The notes: generated by a model from the letters alone, not told the origin. A DNA stretch of 64,000 bases from Eggerthella sp. CAG:298 (GCA_000435675.1 FR895136.1:4458-68457), one strand, 5' to 3'; positions 28,086 through 36,368 are shown, counted from the first letter of the stretch. Program-made: numbers and translations.

Positions 28086-28114
28086 TTTATGCAAGAGAGC
28101 GAATCCGCTATAAT
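28086..28114 (+). promoter_or_regulatory. sigma-70-type promoter of tRNA-Leu
   Basis: A consensus TATAAT lies at 28109-28114, 12 bp before the tRNA. At a 17-bp spacing the -35 is only TTTATG (28086-28091). Confidence 0.6.
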
Positions 28115-28126
28115 GAATCTTCGCTT

Positions 28127-28210
28127 GCCCGAGTGGCGGAATGGCAGACGCGGCGGTCTCAAAAACCGTTGTCGAAAGACGTGCGAGTTCAAATCTCGCC
28201 TCGGGCACCA
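28127..28210 (+). tRNA. tRNA-Leu (anticodon CAA)
   Basis: A complete class II tRNA. Acceptor strands GCCCGAG and CTCGGGC are followed by A and an encoded CCA. The anticodon loop is CTCAAAA (anticodon CAA, decodes UUG) on a 5-bp stem GCGGT/ACCGT. There is a long variable arm (TGTCGAAAGACG) and a T arm GCGAG-TTCAAAT-CTCGC. A good promoter precedes it and a terminator follows. Confidence 0.97.
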
Positions 28211-28218
28211 GTTAAGAA

Positions 28219-28246
28219 TCAAGCTCCCTTCTGGGGAGCTTTTTTG
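28219..28246 (+). terminator. Rho-independent terminator of tRNA-Leu
   Basis: The stem AAGCTCCC / GGGGAGCTT with a short loop runs directly into TTTTTTG. Confidence 0.9.
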
Positions 28247-28367
28247 TTGCAGACGCTTTCTTGCTCACAAGTTTCCTCTGATGAGAGAAAGATCATCGAT
28301 GGAACATTGAGAAATACAGAGAGCTTGCAATACAGCGAGCTTTCAAGAACGCCCCAATGCGCTTCAT

Positions 28368-28856
28368 TCACACGAACAGGCCCGTCATGATGCCCAAGCA
28401 GAGCGCAGGACCGAAGGGAAAGGTGCGATCCTTTGCGAAGATGCGAAAGCACACGCCCAACACCACCCCTGCCAACGAAGCGATGAAGAGCGCCGTGAAA
28501 GCTTGCTGGAGATCGAGGAATAAACAGCCTACCGCCAGCAGCTTCACATCTCCCCACCCTAAGCTTTCTTGCTGAGTGCGCTGCTCCAAAATCCGCTTCA
28601 GCACGACCAGCGCGAACGTTACCCCTATCGAAACGACACCTGAAGTGGCGAGTGACACAAACGCCGCGGAGGCGCTTCCCCACAAAGCATCGAAGGCAGC
28701 AACGACAAGACGCAAGGCCAAAAGGGCAAGCACATATTCATTCGGGATGCGGCGCGTTCGAAAATCGATGACCGAAATCGCAATGAGCACTACGGCAATG
28801 ACCAGATAAGCCGCCAATCCCATTACGATCTGAAAAAGAGATACTGAAATATCCAT
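28368..28856 (-). CDS. A24-family prepilin peptidase (single catalytic domain)
   Basis: This 162-residue integral membrane aspartic protease has two catalytic motifs: SVIDFRTRRIPNE (first Asp) and LGWGDVKLLAVG (GxGD), followed by FPFGPALCLG. The N-terminal cysteine-containing methylase domain of PilD-type enzymes is absent, so it is of the short CpaA/TadV-like form that processes Flp/Tad or ComC-type prepilins. No pilin, secretion ATPase or tad genes occur in the window, so it is an orphan here. The 290-bp region upstream holds only the terminator of the neighbouring aldolase gene and no gene. Confidence 0.88.
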   Translation of the reverse strand: MDISVSLFQIVMGLAAYLVIAVVLIAISVIDFRTRRIPNEYVLALLALRLVVAAFDALWGSASAAFVSLATSGVVSIGVTFALVVLKRILEQRTQQESLGWGDVKLLAVGCLFLDLQQAFTALFIASLAGVVLGVCFRIFAKDRTFPFGPALCLGIMTGLFV

Positions 28857-29023
28857 GCGCGCATGGTTCCTTCCTGCACCTCTCTGTAATCTTCACTCGC
28901 CGCCTCCACCCTTCCCCTGCTCAGAAGAAGGCTCCGTAGACTGAAGCTGTCGAAAGCAAGGCAGGGGCCCTTTTCTCAAGAGTGACCATTCTCTGCCGGC
29001 TGAGCTGGATGGTATGGCCCAGA

Positions 29024-29062
29024 ACAAAAACGGGGGGCGCTCATAACAAGCACCTCCCGTTT
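29024..29062 (-). terminator. Rho-independent terminator of the aldolase gene
   Basis: The stem AAACGGGAGG... / ...CCCCGTTT read on the minus strand ends in TTTTTGTTC, about 85 bp after the aldolase stop. Confidence 0.7.
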
Positions 29063-29148
29063 AAATTGTATTCACCGAACAAATCCGGCCCGAGCGCCTA
29101 AAAGCAAATGCCCTTGCTCAAGAAACGCTCACTGTATATTTCAGCAGC

Positions 29149-30087
29149 TTAGATGGTGAAATCCTTTTCGCCATTGAAGACTGCAAGCGCATCTTCGACG
29201 CTGTAATCGCCGAGCGTGATAGCAGAGATAGCCTTGGTAAGGCGAACTGCTTCTTCGGTCGAACGCATATGGATATTACGACCCGTTGCGTTGCCGCATG
29301 CGCCACCAATGTGAATCTGATCGTAAAGGTCGGACAGGAAGACCGAAGCATCTTCCTTAGAACCGCCTGCGCAAACCAGGCCCGTGCGACCAGCAGCGGT
29401 CGAAGCGATCTTGAGGCCTTCAGCAGAAGTCTGGCCATCGGTTGCCTTCGGCGGATTGACCTTCACGAAGTCTGCGCCCAAGCAAAGCGCAACGCCTGCT
29501 GCGCCTGCGATAAGATCGGGATCCTTCTCGTCGGGCACTGCCTTGCCGCGCGGATAGATCCAGAGCACCACGATGAGACCCTGAGCATGAGCCTCGGCGA
29601 TGAGTTCGCCTGCTTCAGCCATCATGGTTGATTCGTATTCGGAGCCAAGATAGATGGTGTAGCCGATGCCAACGATGTTAACGCCCGCATCTTTCATGGC
29701 GAGCACCGCTTCCAGATCGTAGAGCTGCGGAGAATATGGATCGTCCTGAGCGCCCTTCACGAGGTTGGTCTTGGAATTCATCTTCACGAGATAGTTGATC
29801 TCGGGATAATCGTTCGCATACTGAGCGATAAGACCACGCTGACCAGCCAGGATACCGATGGTGCCCTTGCTGCCGATCTCGAAAAGATGCTCGGGCTCGA
29901 GATCCGACGGATCGATGCCTTCGCCGTAGAAGTCTTTGTTCAAGTGCTCGATCTTCTGATCGCAAGCAAACAACATCAAACGGCCCGTGCCGCGCGTTGC
30001 TTTCATATAGTTCTCAATGTAGTTTTCACGTGCTTCAGGCATTACATCTGCAGGGACCCTTACCTGATCGCGAGTAATGGTGGGCAT
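29149..30087 (-). CDS. class I (DhnA-type) fructose-bisphosphate aldolase family protein
   Basis: This 312-residue TIM-barrel aldolase of the DhnA/DeoC-like family acts through a Schiff base. Visible segments are FACDQKIEHLN near the N-terminus, KMNSKTNLVKG, VGYTIYLGS-like GIGYTIYLGSEYES, WIYPRGKAV and the lysine strand GADFVKVNPP, then GGSKEDASVFLSDLYDQI and GNATGRNIH. The start at 30087 (MPTITRDQVRVP) follows AAGGAGG. Archaeal-type class I enzymes of this family cleave fructose-1,6-bisphosphate or related 2-keto-3-deoxy/aldol substrates; glycolytic function is the best guess. It is monocistronic with its own terminator. Confidence 0.86.
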   Translation of the reverse strand: MPTITRDQVRVPADVMPEARENYIENYMKATRGTGRLMLFACDQKIEHLNKDFYGEGIDPSDLEPEHLFEIGSKGTIGILAGQRGLIAQYANDYPEINYLVKMNSKTNLVKGAQDDPYSPQLYDLEAVLAMKDAGVNIVGIGYTIYLGSEYESTMMAEAGELIAEAHAQGLIVVLWIYPRGKAVPDEKDPDLIAGAAGVALCLGADFVKVNPPKATDGQTSAEGLKIASTAAGRTGLVCAGGSKEDASVFLSDLYDQIHIGGACGNATGRNIHMRSTEEAVRLTKAISAITLGDYSVEDALAVFNGEKDFTI

Positions 30088-30178
30088 ATTCTCCTCCTTA
30101 TTTAAGCATTGCACCTGCGTGCAACTTGATCGAATGATCGCAGCCTATTATAACGAAAAGAGCAGGGAACTTGCACTG

Positions 30179-30625
30179 CTAGAACCAGTTATGCGTACCC
30201 TCTACATAAATATGTTCGAATTCTTGCGGCGACTTCGAAAGATAGATGATCCCTTCAGCACCAGCGACCATCCAAATGGCCAGAATACCGATACCAGATG
30301 AGAGCGTTGCGAGGATGATCGTAGCGAGCAACAACAAGAATCCCTGTTCATGGTATCCAAGGTAGAACTTATGCATGCCGAATGCGCCCAACGTGAGCGC
30401 AAGGATGCCCGCGGTGCGATGATCGCTCTGCGAGATCTGACGCATCGTGAAAAGGACCTTGCTCATGCGCGATGGGCTCGCGCTCGTAAGAGTAGGAGCT
30501 TCTTCTTCCTCTTCAAGGATGGACGCCGTACCGAAGTTCGAACCAAGCGATTCCTCAAATGCGACTTTTGCCTCGTTGAAATCTGCTTCAGGAATCTCAG
30601 GAGCGATGTCGCTATTCGCCTTCAT
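30179..30625 (-). CDS. TM2-domain membrane protein
   Basis: This 148-residue protein has an acidic N-terminal cytoplasmic region (residues 1-65, EEEEE run) and a C-terminal TM2 domain: two helices with DHRTAGILALTLGAFGMHKF and the linking YLGYHEQGF, then GILAIWMVAGAEGIIYL. The start at 30625 (MKANSDIAPEI) overlaps the PRC-barrel gene by 14 bp and has only a weak GGAAGAG site, so coupling is likely. TM2 proteins have no single known function. Its placement after PRC-barrel and YtxH genes suggests an envelope or stress module. Confidence 0.82.
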   Translation of the reverse strand: MKANSDIAPEIPEADFNEAKVAFEESLGSNFGTASILEEEEEAPTLTSASPSRMSKVLFTMRQISQSDHRTAGILALTLGAFGMHKFYLGYHEQGFLLLLATIILATLSSGIGILAIWMVAGAEGIIYLSKSPQEFEHIYVEGTHNWF

Positions 30626-31412
30626 CGCTCTTCCCTTCGAGCGCCTTTTTGTATTCATCTTTGAAGTTCGAGAACATGCCCCGCGTTTTAGAGAGTTGGA
30701 CTCCGAGGTTGTATGCCCCTTTGTTCACCAGCTCTTCGGCTTTTTGAGCTGTTTCCTCGGCTTTGGGCTTCACCTTGTCTTTTGCTTGAGAGACCTTATG
30801 CGCTGCAACTGCTGCACCAGCGCCGGCTTTTTCCGCCACGCCGCCTTCCCGTTCAAGCTTGAGCGCTTCAGGGGAGACAACGATCGCGCCGCGGAAGGTC
30901 TCATCTTCCGAAGCCTTGGAGAGATTGTCGCCGATGCCGATCTTGAAGCCTTCGATCAGGCTGGCCGGCAATTCCGATCTACCGAGCAGAAACTCGACCG
31001 AAGCTCCCTTATCGACCTGGAGTGATACGACATCGCCCGTTTCGGCATCGAAGGAAACGCTGCCCACATAGCCAAGGCGTTCTTCGTTGTCCGTCATGAG
31101 CGGTAGGCCTTGCCAGATAACGCAATCGTCCCATGAGATGCCCAGGCGCTTGCAAGCAGCGCGACCGGTCGATTGGCTGTCATCGTTGATCATAACCACA
31201 CCATCGACCACGCTATAGCCGTCGAGCGCCACGAAGATATCGCTCCGATGAAACATGAGCGCAGCATCGGGTCGTTTCACCGCGAAGCCCACGATCTTGC
31301 GCTTAGTGGGATGAAAGATGAAATGGCGAACGCGCCCAAGCCGTTTTCCCGGTTTCTTCGCGTGCTCGACACGCACGCCCATCAATTGTTGCGTTGTATG
31401 AATGTCTCCCAT
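30612..31412 (-). CDS. PRC-barrel domain protein with Ala/Lys-rich helix tail
   Basis: This 266-residue protein has two PRC-barrel-like beta domains in tandem: one at about 8-85 (MGVRVEHAKKPGKRLGRVRHF, then KRKIVGFAVKRPDAALMFHR) and a second at about 100-165 (LPLMTDNEERLGYVGSVSFD, then TGDVVSLQVDKG). These are followed by a helical segment rich in Ala, Lys and Glu (VSQAKDKVKPKAEETAQKAEE) and a basic/acidic end. PRC barrels bind RNA, lipid-linked or photosystem partners; here a regulatory or envelope role is only inferred. AGGGG lies two bases before the ATG at 31412. Confidence 0.75.
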   Translation of the reverse strand: MGDIHTTQQLMGVRVEHAKKPGKRLGRVRHFIFHPTKRKIVGFAVKRPDAALMFHRSDIFVALDGYSVVDGVVMINDDSQSTGRAACKRLGISWDDCVIWQGLPLMTDNEERLGYVGSVSFDAETGDVVSLQVDKGASVEFLLGRSELPASLIEGFKIGIGDNLSKASEDETFRGAIVVSPEALKLEREGGVAEKAGAGAAVAAHKVSQAKDKVKPKAEETAQKAEELVNKGAYNLGVQLSKTRGMFSNFKDEYKKALEGKSDEGE

Positions 31413-31427
31413 AACCCCTCAATGCGC

Positions 31428-31455
31428 GATAAGGCACTCCTAAGAGCGCCTTATC
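31428..31455. terminator. hairpin between YtxH-like and PRC-barrel genes
   Basis: A near-perfect inverted repeat GATAAGGCaCTC / GAGcGCCTTATC lies in the 79-bp gap. There is no T-run on the minus strand, so it is a weak terminator, attenuator or processing site. Confidence 0.4.
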
Positions 31456-31491
31456 ATTAGTGGATCGTTAGCGTTGATCGCGTGAATCCCG

Positions 31492-32094
31492 TTATTTCTT
31501 GGTGGCCTTCTTTGCTGCATCTGCTGCAGACTTAGCCGTTTTCTTGGCGGTTTCTGCCACATCTTTTGCTGCGCTTGCCGCGGTCTTTGCGGTGCTCTTC
31601 GCAGCATCAGCAGCGCTCTGTGCGATGTCTTTTGCTGCATCCGTCGCGTTTTCAGCTGCTTCCTTGACCGCTGTTTTTGCATTCTTAGCAGCATCCATCG
31701 CCACGGGCACTGCATCGACTGCCGTGTCGTGAACCGCTTCAGCATTCTTCGCGACCTGCGCAGCAATGCGCTCGCGTGCTGCATCGATCTTGTCGCGCAG
31801 TTCGTCGTTCTTCTCAACGACTGCAGGAGCCGTCTGCTCTACGCGACTAGTTAATCCTTTTTTTACTTCAGCACCTTTGTCGACCACGGTGTTGATGACC
31901 TTGGTCGAAGTAGTTGCAGCAGCATCGACGAGCTGATTGGTGGTTGCGCGTGCTGCCTTCATTGCATCTGGATAATTCTCGTTGAGCGTGTCGTTAATGA
32001 GCGCACGATTCTCTTCACCCGTGCGGGGCGTTGTGAGAAGGGCAATACCTGCACCGACCAAGCCGCCAACGAGAAATGTTGCGAATCTTCCCAT
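31492..32094 (-). CDS. YtxH-like protein with long Ala/Lys amphipathic repeats
   Basis: This 200-residue protein has an N-terminal glycine-rich membrane segment, FLVGGLVGAGIALLTTPRTG, which matches the YtxH/gas-vesicle-stress-type N-terminus (FxxGxxxGAxxALLxxPxSG). The remainder is an extended amphipathic helix of Ala-, Lys- and Asp-rich 11-mer-like repeats (AAKDIAQSAADAAKSTAKTAA), reminiscent of LEA/apolipoprotein-like proteins. The start at 32094 follows AAGGGGG. It probably lines the inner face of the membrane or protects against stress; no specific partner is visible. A TATAAT lies upstream on the minus strand at 32195-32190. Confidence 0.78.
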   Translation of the reverse strand: MGRFATFLVGGLVGAGIALLTTPRTGEENRALINDTLNENYPDAMKAARATTNQLVDAAATTSTKVINTVVDKGAEVKKGLTSRVEQTAPAVVEKNDELRDKIDAARERIAAQVAKNAEAVHDTAVDAVPVAMDAAKNAKTAVKEAAENATDAAKDIAQSAADAAKSTAKTAASAAKDVAETAKKTAKSAADAAKKATKK

Positions 32095-32278
32095 AGTGTT
32101 TCCCCCTTTATACATGAACTTACTTCTTCTTAGGAACACGCTTGCGGGGCGATACCCTGTGGTCTCTTTCCGAAAGCGAGCTGCGTTCTATTATAGACAC
32201 TTCGCATCAGGCGAGAATCAAAAAACATGACACACATAGGTTTGTTAACGTCGCGTTGATTGCCGTTTTGCGCGCAAG

Positions 32279-32695
32279 TTATGCGAGCTCTTGGTTGATG
32301 AAATGGAGCGCCTGTTTGAAAGCCCCGAGCGCAATCAGATCGTCATAGAACGAGACGCGCACGATAGCCACATCGTGCATGGTCGCGCTCCATTGGGTCG
32401 TGCCCGTGAACACCGGGTCGGTTGCTTCATCTCCTCGCTCGGCATGCGCCCGTGTTTGGATGTCGATCACCAGATGCTCGAGCAAGTGCGGGAGCGACGT
32501 GTTCTCCATGACCGCACTAAAGGTAGGCCCCGCTTCGTTTCGGCAAGTATGAAAGGGAATCGTAGGGAACTGAATGAGCACCTGAGCAATAAGCTCGGGT
32601 GAGGTGGTGCGATAAGCAGGATCGAGAACGCGCACCTCCGCTTCGATTCGATCAGGCAGTACGCTCAGCCGCTCGAGCGCGATCTTCTCTACCAC
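32279..32695 (-). CDS. small protein resembling the N domain of cyanophycin synthetase
   Basis: This 138-residue soluble protein has the central segment NTSLPHLLEHLVIDIQTRA, then TGTTQW and VAIVRVSFYDDLIALGAFKQAL. These match in order the cyanophycin-synthetase N-domain pattern (L-x-H-x2-EH-x5-Q, then a Gly/Thr-rich loop, then a beta strand with VxFxYED and a helix). That domain has been described as a cyanophycin-cleaving hydrolase that makes primers. No ATP-grasp or Mur-ligase domain follows, and no cyanophycin genes are in the window. GTG at 32695 follows GGAG placed in the end of the preceding gene, 3 bp away, so it is co-translated with that gene and serS. Homology is my reading; function is unknown. 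Confidence 0.55.
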   Translation of the reverse strand: MVEKIALERLSVLPDRIEAEVRVLDPAYRTTSPELIAQVLIQFPTIPFHTCRNEAGPTFSAVMENTSLPHLLEHLVIDIQTRAHAERGDEATDPVFTGTTQWSATMHDVAIVRVSFYDDLIALGAFKQALHFINQELA

Positions 32696-32698
32696 GGG

Positions 32699-33562
32699 CT
32701 AGTCTCCGCCTTGGGCAGAACCAGCAGCTTGTTCATTGCGCTCGGCTTGCGTTGGGCTTTCCGTGCCATCGATCACGACGACGCCGTTGGTCTGCGCATC
32801 GCTCGTGTCGTTGTTGTTAGCGGTTTCTGGTTCTCCTGTTGCTTGGTTCGAAACCTTCAACAGCCGCATCGATTGGTTCCCTTCGCCCTGATTCGCTTCA
32901 GGATCCACATCGGTGATCGTGAGCACATCACGTTCAGGCGAGAACACGTACGACCCCTCGTTGGCGTAGTTCACGTAGGTGTATTTGATGGTCTTCGCGA
33001 ACGTGTCAAGCTCATAGCCAAAGCTCACGCTATCGGTGAGCTTGATCTCGGAATCGGTGATCACGATCGAAGCGTTCGTTCCCTCAATTTTCCACTGGCC
33101 TTGGAAGTCTTGCTTGTCGTCGTAGCGGAACAGGTAGTCCCAAACAAGGAAGCCGCCGCCTGCGAGCACCACCACAAGAATGATCGTGATAACGATCTTG
33201 AACGCACGCGGAACACGCTTCTTCTTGGCTCTTTTCGCCTTCTTCGCCTTGGAAGCTTTTTGCGCTTGCGGATGCGCGGAAGGCATCTCCCGGCTTACGG
33301 GAATCTGCTCACCCTGCGGTCTCGCAGCCGGAGCGTGCGGTACCTTCGCAGTCGGCGATGCACTTGCTCCTGGATGCGCAGCCTGGTTTGCCGCAGGAGC
33401 ATGAGGCACGGCTGGTCGTGGCTTCTGCGGAGCATGAGGCGTTTGAGCAGGACGTGGCGTGTTGGGCGTGGGTGCTGAGGCGCGCTTGGACGCAGGAGGT
33501 GCCGCATGAGCAGCATGCTTTCCGCGAGGCTTGTTCGTATTTCGCGCGCGCTTGCCAGGCAT
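32699..33562 (-). CDS. membrane-anchored protein with Pro/Ala-rich cytoplasmic region and external beta domain
   Basis: I do not recognise a family. Of the 287 residues, 1-115 are low-complexity (Pro, Ala, His, Gln, Lys) ending in a strongly basic stretch (KASKAKKAKRAKKKRVPR). A single transmembrane helix (about 118-142, IVITIILVVVLAGGGFLVWD) follows, then an external domain of about 90 residues with a strand-rich look (GQWKIEGTNASIVITDSEI, then FGYELDTFAKTIKYTYVN) and an Asn/Gln/Thr-rich tail. The topology suggests an N-in, C-out protein that may interact with nucleic acid or acidic membrane components inside and ligand outside. It lies 11 bp after serS. Confidence 0.7.
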   Translation of the reverse strand: MPGKRARNTNKPRGKHAAHAAPPASKRASAPTPNTPRPAQTPHAPQKPRPAVPHAPAANQAAHPGASASPTAKVPHAPAARPQGEQIPVSREMPSAHPQAQKASKAKKAKRAKKKRVPRAFKIVITIILVVVLAGGGFLVWDYLFRYDDKQDFQGQWKIEGTNASIVITDSEIKLTDSVSFGYELDTFAKTIKYTYVNYANEGSYVFSPERDVLTITDVDPEANQGEGNQSMRLLKVSNQATGEPETANNNDTSDAQTNGVVVIDGTESPTQAERNEQAAGSAQGGD

Positions 33563-33573
33563 GGTCCGACCGC

Positions 33574-34854
33574 TTATTCAGGCTTGATGTATTCGATGCC
33601 GCCCATATAGGGAACGAGCACATCAGGAACCTTGATCGAGCCATCGGCCTGCTGATAATTCTCAATGATCGCAGCCATGGTGCGGCCAACCGCAAGACCG
33701 GACCCGTTCAGCGTATGCACGAGACGGTTGCCCTTGAAGTTCTCGGGGTCCTTGTACTTGATGTTCGCGCGACGCGCCTGGAAGTCTTCGCAGTTCGAGC
33801 ACGAAGAGATCTCCTTGTAGGCATCGTATGAAGGCAGCCACACTTCCAGATCGTAGGTCTTCGCTGCCGAGAAGCCCAGATCGCCCGTGCAGAGACTGAT
33901 CACGCGATACGGCAAGCCAAGCAGCTGGAGGATATTCTCCGCGTCGGCGACCATCGCTTCGAGGTCGTCGTAGGATTCTTCGGGCTTGGCATACTTGACC
34001 ATCTCGACCTTGTCGAACTGGTGCAAGCGAATGAGCCCGCGCGTATCGCGACCGGCGCTGCCCGCCTCTTCGCGGAAACATGGCGTGAAGGCGCAGTATT
34101 TGAGCGGCAGCTGATCGGCGCTGAGCACCTCATCGGAGTGGATGTTCGTGAGTTGCACTTCGGCGGTGGGGATAAGATAGAGGCCTTCCGTGGTCTTGAA
34201 CAGGTCTTCCTCGAACTTCGGAAGCTGACCGGTGCCCGTGAGCGTCTTGGCGTTCGCCATGACCGGACACCACCATTCCTTGTAGCCACGAGAAACGTGT
34301 GTGTCGGCCATGAAGCTGATGAGCGCGCGCTCGAGACGAGCACCAAGTCCGCCCAGCAACACGAAACGCGATTCGGCAAGCTTCACCGCACGCTCGAAAT
34401 CGATGATGCCCAGATCCACGCCTAGATCCCAATGCGCCTTGAATTCGAAATCGAACGTAGGCGGTGTGCCCCAACGACGCACCTCGGGGTTATCGTCTTC
34501 ATCTTTGCCGATCGGCGTGGTTTCGGAAGGAATGTTCGGGATCGCGAGGATGAGCTCGTTGAGCGCGGACTCAGCCTGCTCGTGCAAATCGGCGTAGTAG
34601 GCGATCTTCTCTTTGAGCTTCGCTACCTCTGCTTTCGCCGCCTCTGCCTCTTCCTTCTTGCCTTCGCCCATGAGCTTTCCGATGCTCTTCGAAATGGTGT
34701 TGCGCTGCGAAAGCAACGCTTCCTCCTGCGCGATCGCACTGCGGCGATCTTCGTCGAGCTGCAAGAAGCGCTTCGAATCCCACGTGAAATTGCGGCTTTC
34801 CATAGCTTTGTTCACAAGATCGATATTTTCGCGGACGAATCGGATGTCGAGCAT
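33574..34854 (-). CDS. serS: seryl-tRNA synthetase
   Basis: SerS charges tRNA-Ser and tRNA-Sec with serine. The 426-residue enzyme has the N-terminal antiparallel coiled coil (about 25-105) and the class II core: motif 1 region around [17 protein letters not shown], motif 2 [21 protein letters not shown] and motif 3 [19 protein letters not shown] (each quoted in part). ATG at 34854 follows AAGGGA. It leads a three-gene series with the two unknown genes downstream. The upstream region holds a foldback at 34951-35021 that may lie in its leader; I do not see a convincing T-box. Confidence 0.97.
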   Translation of the reverse strand: MLDIRFVRENIDLVNKAMESRNFTWDSKRFLQLDEDRRSAIAQEEALLSQRNTISKSIGKLMGEGKKEEAEAAKAEVAKLKEKIAYYADLHEQAESALNELILAIPNIPSETTPIGKDEDDNPEVRRWGTPPTFDFEFKAHWDLGVDLGIIDFERAVKLAESRFVLLGGLGARLERALISFMADTHVSRGYKEWWCPVMANAKTLTGTGQLPKFEEDLFKTTEGLYLIPTAEVQLTNIHSDEVLSADQLPLKYCAFTPCFREEAGSAGRDTRGLIRLHQFDKVEMVKYAKPEESYDDLEAMVADAENILQLLGLPYRVISLCTGDLGFSAAKTYDLEVWLPSYDAYKEISSCSNCEDFQARRANIKYKDPENFKGNRLVHTLNGSGLAVGRTMAAIIENYQQADGSIKVPDVLVPYMGGIEYIKPE

Positions 34855-34950
34855 GATTTCCCTTTCGTAAACAATAGTTCAACGCATAACTTCATCAGCG
34901 CGTCTCTGGTATTGTTGAGATATTCAGATTGAGTATACTTTACAACCAAA

Positions 34951-35021
34951 CAGGATACCACCTAACAGCCCTTCTCTCTTTTCAAGGCCGCTTGAACATT
35001 CGAGAAGACAAGGTGGTCCTG
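34951..35021. repeat. structured inverted repeat between serS and the 62-aa gene
   Basis: Arms CAGGATACCACCT (34951-34963) and AGGTGGTCCTG (35011-35021) pair except for one bulged T. Inside them CTTCTC pairs with GAGAAG, and TTCAAG pairs with CTTGAA around a GCCG loop (34981-34996). It could fold in transcripts from either divergent gene, or be a degenerate repeat. Confidence 0.55.
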
Positions 35022-35051
35022 CCAATGGGAAACGAAGTATAAAGGGGCATC

Positions 35052-35240
35052 ATGGATCTGGCTGAGATCTACCATTTCATTTTTGAAACGTATGCCGGAA
35101 TCGGATGTTTGGTCGGTGCAGGAATCGTTATCAGCATCGTCGCAGCAGTGATCAGCGAACGCAAAACGCGCAGAGTGTTTCGCGATCGCGGTGAACGCCC
35201 GGAAGACCGTGACGAAGAGAACGAGAGCAAAAACAAATAG
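35052..35240 (+). CDS. small single-helix membrane protein
   Basis: This 62-residue protein has one hydrophobic helix (about 16-35, GIGCLVGAGIVISIVAAVIS) and a highly charged cytoplasmic tail (ERKTRRVFRDRGERPEDRDE). ATG at 35052 follows AAGGGG at a four-base spacing, which supports it as a real gene. It resembles short DUF6724-type proteins I associate with Coriobacteriia, but this is recollection only. It may be co-transcribed with the pyridoxal kinase gene 66 bp downstream. Confidence 0.65.
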   Translation: MDLAEIYHFIFETYAGIGCLVGAGIVISIVAAVISERKTRRVFRDRGERPEDRDEENESKNK

Positions 35241-35306
35241 CGCACTCGTTTTGTTTTTGGTACAGAAACGCCCGTTCAGCTGGGCACGAATAGAAAGAAG
35301 CACCTC

Positions 35307-36182
35307 ATGGGACTGCAAAGCATGCCACTTTACGAACACGCCGAAAACCCTGATTACATCCCACGCGTAGGCGCGGTGCACGATCTGTGCGGATACGGAA
35401 AGTGCTCGCTGGGCGTGGCGATCCCTGTCATCTCTGCGGCAGGATGCGATGTATGCCCCCTTCCGACCGGTCTTTTCTCTTCGCACACGGCCTTCCCCGT
35501 ATGGCACATGCTCGACACCACCGACATGATGAAACCCTATATCGATGCGTGGGAAAAGGTAGATATCTTCCTGGACGCCATCTACTCTGGTTTCCTTGGC
35601 GCGCCTGAACAGGTTGATAGCATTCAGCGTTTGTATGCGTTGTTCCCTAATGCGCTGCGCATCGTCGACCCGGTGATGGGCGATCATGGCAAGGTCTATC
35701 CCACCTACACAAAAGAGCTGTGCGACGCGATGACGAATTTGGCCGATGGTGCGGATATCCTTACGCCGAACCTGACGGAAGCTTCCATCATCTTGGGTAC
35801 CGAATACACGGGGCAGAATGTTTCTGTTGAAGAAGTCGAGAGCATGATCAATATGCTGCGCAATCGCGGCGCGAAGAACGTGATCATCAAGGGTGTGGAT
35901 CGCGAAGATGGCTTCCTGCGCAACTATGTCGCAGGCCGCAATACTCCCCTCACGGAGTTCGTAGTGGAGAAACTTCCTGTTATGCTGCACGGTACGGGCG
36001 ATCTGTTCTGCTCCTGCGTGACCGCGGCTATCATGGCTGAAAAGAGTCTGGATACGGCTGTGGATTTCGCCGGCAAGTTCGTGCACGATGCGATGATCGT
36101 CACGCTCGAGCAGCCGAACTTCATGAGCCGCGGCATCAGCTTCGAGCCGCTGCTTGGCAAAGTTGCTGACCTGCTGAACTAA
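35307..36182 (+). CDS. pdxY: pyridoxal/pyridoxine kinase, ribokinase fold
   Basis: This 291-residue PfkB/ThiD-type kinase phosphorylates B6 vitamers (pyridoxal, pyridoxamine). Motifs are VHDLCGYGKCSLGVAIP near the N-terminus, GLFSSHTAFP (substrate lid), IVDPVMGDHGKVY, LTPNLTEASIILG and the catalytic HGTGDLFCSCVTAAI, where GTGD replaces the GAGD seen in many relatives, as usual for PdxY-like proteins. The upstream ribosome site AGAAAGAAG is modest. Many PLP enzymes are encoded in the window (aminotransferases, MetY, LysA), consistent with B6 salvage. The symbol is by similarity; a PdxK-like role cannot be excluded. Confidence 0.85.
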   Translation: MGLQSMPLYEHAENPDYIPRVGAVHDLCGYGKCSLGVAIPVISAAGCDVCPLPTGLFSSHTAFPVWHMLDTTDMMKPYIDAWEKVDIFLDAIYSGFLGAPEQVDSIQRLYALFPNALRIVDPVMGDHGKVYPTYTKELCDAMTNLADGADILTPNLTEASIILGTEYTGQNVSVEEVESMINMLRNRGAKNVIIKGVDREDGFLRNYVAGRNTPLTEFVVEKLPVMLHGTGDLFCSCVTAAIMAEKSLDTAVDFAGKFVHDAMIVTLEQPNFMSRGISFEPLLGKVADLLN

Positions 36183-36337
36183 CTTTATTTAGCCTCAACT
36201 GAAGATCTTCGTGGGGAAGTACTCCCTCGGCTGGAAGTGCTTTCGAAAATGTAGTCGATGGTCCATCTAGAAACATGCATGATGCCCTCTTCAACGATGG
36301 CAAAGGCACCTCGTTCTCCAAAACGCCTCTTTCGTTA

Positions 36338-36368
36338 TTGACTTAAAGCTTAGTTCAAGTTCAAAAAT
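36338..36368 (+). promoter_or_regulatory. MerR-type promoter upstream of the aldo/keto reductase
   Basis: TTGACT (36338-36343) and AAAAAT (36363-36368) are separated by 19 bp. The spacer carries an imperfect palindrome ACTTAAAG/…TTCAAGT, the layout MerR-family activators need. Flanking arms TTCTCCAAAACG (36314-36325) and CGTTTTGGAGAA (36382-36393) are perfectly complementary, and the second covers part of the ribosome site. Confidence 0.5.

Noticed and set aside
34855..35051. T-box-like TTAGGTGGTATCC upstream of serS on the minus strand
   Set aside because: The T-box core would need an uninterrupted GGTGGNACC, a specifier loop and an antiterminator/terminator pair. The motif has an extra T and is explained by the foldback at 34951-35021.
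36297..36317. Possible fourth copy of the family F arm (GGCAAAGGCACCTCGTT)
   Set aside because: Similar to 16489-16507 only over a short gapped stretch, with no foldback around it; probably chance.
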